From Prochlorococcus marinus str. SB (GTDB lineage Bacteria > Cyanobacteriota > Cyanobacteriia > PCC-6307 > Cyanobiaceae): DNA of 64,000 nucleotides. The stretch is from assembly GCF_000760115.1 (NCBI RefSeq), contig NZ_JNAS01000002.1, positions 682,001 to 746,000 on the forward strand, read 5' to 3'. The position numbers were made by a program, and so were the translations under genes. The notes under the pieces were generated by a model. It was given only the letters and a program-made list of their open reading frames with translations, had not been told where the DNA came from and did not search any database. This document shows, piece after piece, positions 59,304 through 64,000 of the stretch; the first letter of the stretch is position 1; each line of letters starts with the position of its first letter.

Positions 59304-60302
59304 ATGAAAAAGAGAAAGGTCATATGTATTGGAGAGGCTTTAATAGACAGAATCAGAAATAAGTCAAATCAAGGATTTACAGATTTTTTGGGTGGTGCGC
59401 CGGCTAATGTTGCTTGTGCATTAAGAAAATTAAAAATAGATTCAACATTTATAGGAAGTTTGGGTAATGATGATTATGGAAAAAAATTTATTACGCAATT
59501 TGATCAATTGGGAGTTAATTTAGATTTCTTGCAATTAGATAATGATTCATCTACTCGCGTGGTTAATGTAGATAGAGATCAATTTGGTGATCGTTTTTTT
59601 TCAGGCTTTGAGAAAAGTTCTAATTCATGCTTTGCAGACGAAGTTCTTAGGAAGAAATTATTAGAAAAAGAAATTTTAAGTTTGGAGAAATCTTTTTTAG
59701 AAATAAAATATTTGGTTACAGGAACTATCTTATTATCATCTCCAATATCAGCAGAGACTGTTTTTTTTCTTGTGGAACAGGCTAATAAATTTGAAGTCAA
59801 AATAGTTATTGATTTGAATTGGAGAGAGGTCTTTTGGGATCATGCAAGTTTTTCATCAGAAATTAGTAAAGCGGGTAGAGTGAAATTAATTAAGAATTTT
59901 TTAAATCATGCAAATGTTTTAAAGCTTGCTAAGGAAGAAGCAACTTTGTTTTTTGAGGATGAAAATCCCTTGCTAATATCTCAACAATTGTCTAATAGAC
60001 CAGATGTAATAATAACTGATGGAAAAAATCCCGTTTTATGGTATATCAACGGATTGCAGGGAATTACCGAAACTCTTACTTCACAAAAAATTGTTGATAC
60101 AACTGGCGCAGGCGATGCTTTTCTGGCTGGCTTTATTTCAAAATTAATTTCTTTTGGCTATCCTTCAAATGAAGAAGAGATAGAAGATTGCATTAAGTTC
60201 GCAGGTGTTTGTGGATTATTAACTTGTCTTGGCGAAGGCGCCATCGATCAACAGCCAAATTATGAGGAGGCTAATAAATTTTTGGGATCTCTTATTTCGT
60301 AG
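59304..60302 (+). CDS. PfkB-family carbohydrate kinase (fructokinase-like)
   Basis: A 332-residue ribokinase-fold kinase. The start CIGEALIDRIRNKS and the sugar site DFLGGAPANVACALRKLKI are typical of fructokinases, and the C-terminal anion hole DTTGAGDAFLAGFISKL with its catalytic Asp is intact. Fructose is the most likely substrate, given the GEALIDR-type start, but other sugars are possible. The gene converges with tsaE and overlaps it by 43 bp. Confidence 0.88.
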   Translation: MKKRKVICIGEALIDRIRNKSNQGFTDFLGGAPANVACALRKLKIDSTFIGSLGNDDYGKKFITQFDQLGVNLDFLQLDNDSSTRVVNVDRDQFGDRFFSGFEKSSNSCFADEVLRKKLLEKEILSLEKSFLEIKYLVTGTILLSSPISAETVFFLVEQANKFEVKIVIDLNWREVFWDHASFSSEISKAGRVKLIKNFLNHANVLKLAKEEATLFFEDENPLLISQQLSNRPDVIITDGKNPVLWYINGLQGITETLTSQKIVDTTGAGDAFLAGFISKLISFGYPSNEEEIEDCIKFAGVCGLLTCLGEGAIDQQPNYEEANKFLGSLIS

Positions 60303-60709
60303 TTTCTCCCGAAATTTTTTGCGTAACTAATTTCTATTTTCCAGAAATTATCAATAACTGGTTCTATTAATTCTGGCCATTCAATAACTAAAATGGCTTT
60401 CTTTTGTATTGCCTCTTCTTCTTCTGAAAAAAAAACTTCTTTCGCTGAAGTAATATTTTTTAACCTGTATAAATCAAGATGAATTAGTGGAATTCTTCCG
60501 GAGTTGTAATGATGCGATAAAGCAAATGTAGGGCTTGTAATGTCCTCAGAAATTGACAAGCCTTTAGCAATCCCTTGAACAAATGAGGTTTTTCCAGCCC
60601 CAATTGGACCCTGTAATAAAACAATTGATTGGGGATTTAATTTGCGAGAGAGTTTTTTTCCTAGATTTAAAGTTTCTTCTAAATTCTCAACAAACACAAA
60701 TTTATTCAA
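60260..60709 (-). CDS. tsaE: tRNA t6A biosynthesis ATPase TsaE
   Basis: Works with TsaB, TsaC and TsaD to make N6-threonylcarbamoyladenosine at A37 of ANN-reading tRNAs. The 149-residue P-loop protein has VLLQGPIGAGKTSFVQGIAK, the SPTFALSHHY motif and LIHLDLYRLK, with the EWPELI segment after. Its 3' end overlaps the convergent kinase gene by 43 bp, coding on both strands. It is divergent from ahcY across 39 bp. Confidence 0.93.
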   Translation of the reverse strand: MNKFVFVENLEETLNLGKKLSRKLNPQSIVLLQGPIGAGKTSFVQGIAKGLSISEDITSPTFALSHHYNSGRIPLIHLDLYRLKNITSAKEVFFSEEEEAIQKKAILVIEWPELIEPVIDNFWKIEISYAKNFGRNYEIRDPKNLLASS

Positions 60710-60748
60710 AAATCATTTATAGTTTAATAGATAAAGTATTTACTAGAT

Positions 60749-62167
60749 ATGGTTATTGCAAATTCAGTTAAAACCTCTACACCTAATTACGTGATTACTG
60801 ATATATCTTTATCAGATTTTGGACATAAAGAAATTAAAATTGCCGAAAAAGAAATGCCTGGATTAATGGCCTTGAGAGATAAATATCAATCTGAAAAGCC
60901 ACTAAAAGGTGCAAAAATAGCTGGAAGCCTTCACATGACTATTCAGACAGCAGTCTTAATAGAAACTCTTGTTGATCTTGGTGCAGAAGTGAAATGGGCC
61001 TCATGTAATATCTTTTCAACTCAAGATCATGCGGCTGCAGCTATCGCAGATCAAGGAATTTCCGTCTACGCAAAAAAAGGTGAGACTCTTGACGAATATT
61101 GGCAATATACCCACTATATCCTTGATTGGGGTTCAGACTCTCCAAATATGATTCTTGATGATGGTGGGGATGCAACTGGTTTATTGATACTCGGCAGTAA
61201 AGCGGAAAAAGATTTGTCTGTTTTAGATAATCCCGGAAATGAAGAAGAAATTGCTTTATTCAATTCTATTAAGTCTAAATTAGAAAACGATAGTAACTTC
61301 TATTCTAGAATTAAGAGTAATATCATTGGTGTTACTGAAGAAACAACAACTGGAGTCGCAAGACTTTATCAACTGCAAAAGCAAAATGCTTTACCTTTCC
61401 CTGCGATTAACGTTAATGATTCAGTAACTAAGAGCAAATTTGATAATTTATATGGCTGCCGCGAATCTTTAGTAGATAGCATAAAGCGCGCAACTGATGT
61501 GATGATTGCTGGAAAGGTTGCCTTAGTAATGGGTTTTGGAGATGTAGGTAAGGGCTCAGCTCAATCATTACGTGGACTTGGTGCAATCGTAAAAGTTGCT
61601 GAAGTTGATCCAATTTGTGCTCTTCAAGCGGCAATGGAAGGTTTTAGCGTTGTTACGTTAGAAGATGTTGTGGAAGATATAGATATCTTTGTTACAGCAA
61701 CTGGGAACTATCAAGTGATTACAAACGAAAATCTCGTCAAGATGAAAGATGAGGCCATAGTTTGTAATATTGGTCATTTCGATAATGAAATTGATGTGGC
61801 TTCATTGAAAGATTATCCATGGGAAAATATTAAGCCACAGGTTGATCACATAACTTTACCAAGTGGCAATAAAATAATTCTTTTAGCAGAAGGTAGATTA
61901 GTTAACTTAGGCTGTGCCACTGGACATCCAAGTTTTGTTATGAGTAATTCTTTTACTAACCAAGTATTAGCTCAAATCGAACTTTTCAATAAGTCAGAAA
62001 AATATGCTAAGGAGGTTTATGTTTTACCAAAGCATTTAGATGAAATGGTAGCTAGATTACATCTTGATAAAATTGGTGCAAAATTAACAAAATTAACTAA
62101 GGAACAAGCTGACTATATCAATGTCTCTGTTGAAGGACCTTACAAACCAGAGCTTTATAGATACTAA
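60749..62167 (+). CDS. ahcY: Adenosylhomocysteinase
   Basis: NAD-dependent hydrolysis of S-adenosylhomocysteine, which recycles the product of methylations. The 472-residue protein shows [40 protein letters not shown], the [20 protein letters not shown] block, NAD-binding [20 protein letters not shown] and the C-terminal [20 protein letters not shown] that ends in RY, as the family does. It includes the ~40-residue insertion seen in many bacterial and plant SAHH. Confidence 0.97.
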   Translation: MVIANSVKTSTPNYVITDISLSDFGHKEIKIAEKEMPGLMALRDKYQSEKPLKGAKIAGSLHMTIQTAVLIETLVDLGAEVKWASCNIFSTQDHAAAAIADQGISVYAKKGETLDEYWQYTHYILDWGSDSPNMILDDGGDATGLLILGSKAEKDLSVLDNPGNEEEIALFNSIKSKLENDSNFYSRIKSNIIGVTEETTTGVARLYQLQKQNALPFPAINVNDSVTKSKFDNLYGCRESLVDSIKRATDVMIAGKVALVMGFGDVGKGSAQSLRGLGAIVKVAEVDPICALQAAMEGFSVVTLEDVVEDIDIFVTATGNYQVITNENLVKMKDEAIVCNIGHFDNEIDVASLKDYPWENIKPQVDHITLPSGNKIILLAEGRLVNLGCATGHPSFVMSNSFTNQVLAQIELFNKSEKYAKEVYVLPKHLDEMVARLHLDKIGAKLTKLTKEQADYINVSVEGPYKPELYRY

Positions 62168-62169
62168 GT

Positions 62170-62829
62170 TTGAGTTTAATTTTTGTAAATTTTCTTACTT
62201 CAATTCCGGACTATATTAGTTTGGCTGTTGAAAAGAATTCAACAATTGCATACCTCACTATTTGTTTGGCTATGTTTTTGGAAAACATAATACCTCCAAT
62301 TCCTTCGGAAATAATAATGCCATTAGGAGGTTTTTTTGTTTATCAACAAAAATTAAATTTCTATATTTTAGTTTTTTGGGGATTACTTGGAACTATTTTA
62401 GGATCATTGCCTTGGTACTATTTAGGTAGATTAGTAAATGAAAAAAGACTTTCAAATTTTCTAGATAAAAACGGAAAATATCTGGGTATTTCTCCTAGTG
62501 ATTTAAGTAAAAGTAAAAGATGGTTTGATAAATACGGTGTTTCTTTAGTTTTTTGGGGCAGATTAGTACCAGGTATAAGAACTTTAATATCTGTTCCTGC
62601 TGGCATAGAACTTATGCCATTAAGAAAATTTTTGCTTTGGACTACATTTGGGAGCCTGATATGGGTAGCACTTCTCACTTATTCAGGTTATTTATTTGGT
62701 GAAAATTATCCAATTATTCAAACTTATTTAGATCAAATCAAATATGTTGTAAAGCCAATTTTAATTTTAATTTTCTTATATTTTTTTATAAGAATACTTA
62801 TTAGATTTCTTAAAAAAAATAGAGTTTAA
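62170..62829 (+). CDS. DedA/SNARE-associated family membrane protein
   Basis: A 219-residue polytopic membrane protein of the DedA superfamily, implicated in phospholipid (undecaprenyl phosphate/PE) flipping. Motifs are FLENIIPPIPSEIIMPLGGF near residues 37-56 and VFWGRLVPGIRTLISVPAGI near 125-144, with the glycine-rich helix after. The start is TTG at 62170, just after the ahcY stop. The stop TAA is shared in a TTAA with the convergent ssb stop. Confidence 0.9.
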   Translation: MSLIFVNFLTSIPDYISLAVEKNSTIAYLTICLAMFLENIIPPIPSEIIMPLGGFFVYQQKLNFYILVFWGLLGTILGSLPWYYLGRLVNEKRLSNFLDKNGKYLGISPSDLSKSKRWFDKYGVSLVFWGRLVPGIRTLISVPAGIELMPLRKFLLWTTFGSLIWVALLTYSGYLFGENYPIIQTYLDQIKYVVKPILILIFLYFFIRILIRFLKKNRV

Positions 62830-63197
62830 AAAGGAATTTCACTTGAGTTATTGCTGTTGGAATATTGGTTATTATCAGAATCCTTTCGTGAGCCTAGTAA
62901 GTTTAATCTATCTACCCTAACAACTGGTTTAAATCTATCTTCTCCAGTATTTTTATCTTTCCAGCTATCAATTTTAAAGCTTCCTGTAATTCCAATTAAT
63001 GATCCTTTTTTCACATAATCTGCGGCTATTTGTGCTTGCTTGCCCCATATTTCTAAATTAAACCAATCTGGCTCTTCATCTCTGCTTCTTCTGTTAACTG
63101 CAATTGTGAAATTCGCTACTATACTGCCTGATTCAAAATATCTGACATCTGGTTCTCTTCCTGCTCTGCCAACAAGGTTAATAGTGTTAATTTCCAT
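62826..63197 (-). CDS. ssb: Single-stranded DNA-binding protein
   Basis: A 123-residue OB-fold protein with MEINTINLVGRAGREPDVRY, FTIAVNRRSR and WFNLEIWGKQAQIAADYVKK. The linker after the OB fold is short (Asn/Ser-rich) and the C-terminus ends SSEIPF, a reduced version of the acidic D-D-x-I-P-F partner-binding tip. That size is usual in cyanobacteria. It is divergent from mreB across a 132-bp gap. Confidence 0.93.
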   Translation of the reverse strand: MEINTINLVGRAGREPDVRYFESGSIVANFTIAVNRRSRDEEPDWFNLEIWGKQAQIAADYVKKGSLIGITGSFKIDSWKDKNTGEDRFKPVVRVDRLNLLGSRKDSDNNQYSNSNNSSEIPF

Positions 63198-63299
63198 AAT
63201 TTTTTTTTTTTATAATACTCATTTTTTCAGTTTCTGCTCAAAGTTTTACGTGCTATTCATAACTAAACGCCAGAATTCCGAGAGCTTATCAAAAAATAG

Positions 63300-64000
<701 letters not shown>

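Overview
The window looks like the chromosome of a high-light-adapted Prochlorococcus, or a very close relative. The evidence is strong AT bias (hand-counted lines in ordinary genes run about 28-35% GC), tightly packed genes with many short overlaps, a photosystem II gene (psbZ), the sulfolipid pair sqdX/sqdB, a Ycf37-like and a Ycf23-like gene, and cyanobacterial gene sets such as clpX-clpP-tig and asd-dapA-rnj-tilS. The genus is inferred from gene content and composition; no database search was possible.

Layout. 1-7.4 kb: the 5' end of dnaB, rplI, an acyl-lipid desaturase, an unknown HTH-like protein, a PLP enzyme of the aluminium-resistance/methionine gamma-lyase family, gcvH, gcvP and a small unknown ORF. 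7.4-12 kb (minus strand): sqdX, sqdB, thiG, a Ycf37-like TPR protein, rplT, rpmI. 12-20.4 kb: a SpoIID/SPOR-domain protein and a membrane glycosyltransferase (plus), then dnaX, clpX, clpP and tig (minus). 20.4-34.7 kb: asd, dapA, rnj, tilS, a Ycf23-like gene, uvrB, lysC, holA, cobH, mutS. 34.7-35.7 kb: psbZ, ribH, tRNA-Gly(GCC). 35.8-45.3 kb: one giant ORF of 3144 codons. 45.3-52.6 kb: an NTF2-like protein, a GNAT acetyltransferase, secA, cysE, a GntR regulator, infC, miaA. 52.7-64 kb: gyrB, a secreted SH3-like protein, two tandem crcB genes, mgtE, a group 2 sigma factor, an alpha/beta hydrolase, a pfkB-type sugar kinase, tsaE, ahcY, a DedA protein, ssb, and the 5' part of mreB.

The standout is the giant ORF next to tRNA-Gly. 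It encodes a predicted type I-secreted RTX protein assembled from a PQQ-type propeller, an Ig-like domain, a parallel beta-helix carrying a PA14-like insertion, an Fn3-like domain, a formylglycine-generating-enzyme-like (C-type lectin fold) domain, a cadherin-like domain, a short RTX block, a second copy of the propeller, another Ig-like domain, DUF285/BspA-type repeats and a long RTX array. The first ~7.2 kb (to about position 43,040) is GC-rich for this genome (hand-counted lines 47-55%) and uses CTG/CGC/GGC/ATC-type codons. The last ~2.2 kb returns to the host-like AT-rich style (33-35%). The switch falls at a domain boundary with the reading frame intact, so the gene looks like a chimera of an imported body and a host-style secretion and anchoring tail.

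The remaining genes are mostly housekeeping. Smaller points of interest are an A8 run in dnaX where slippage either way would give a gamma-length product, an in-frame 9-bp microsatellite in tig, a consensus -10 box inside a palindrome at the dapA stop codon, and convergent genes that share a TTAA stop.
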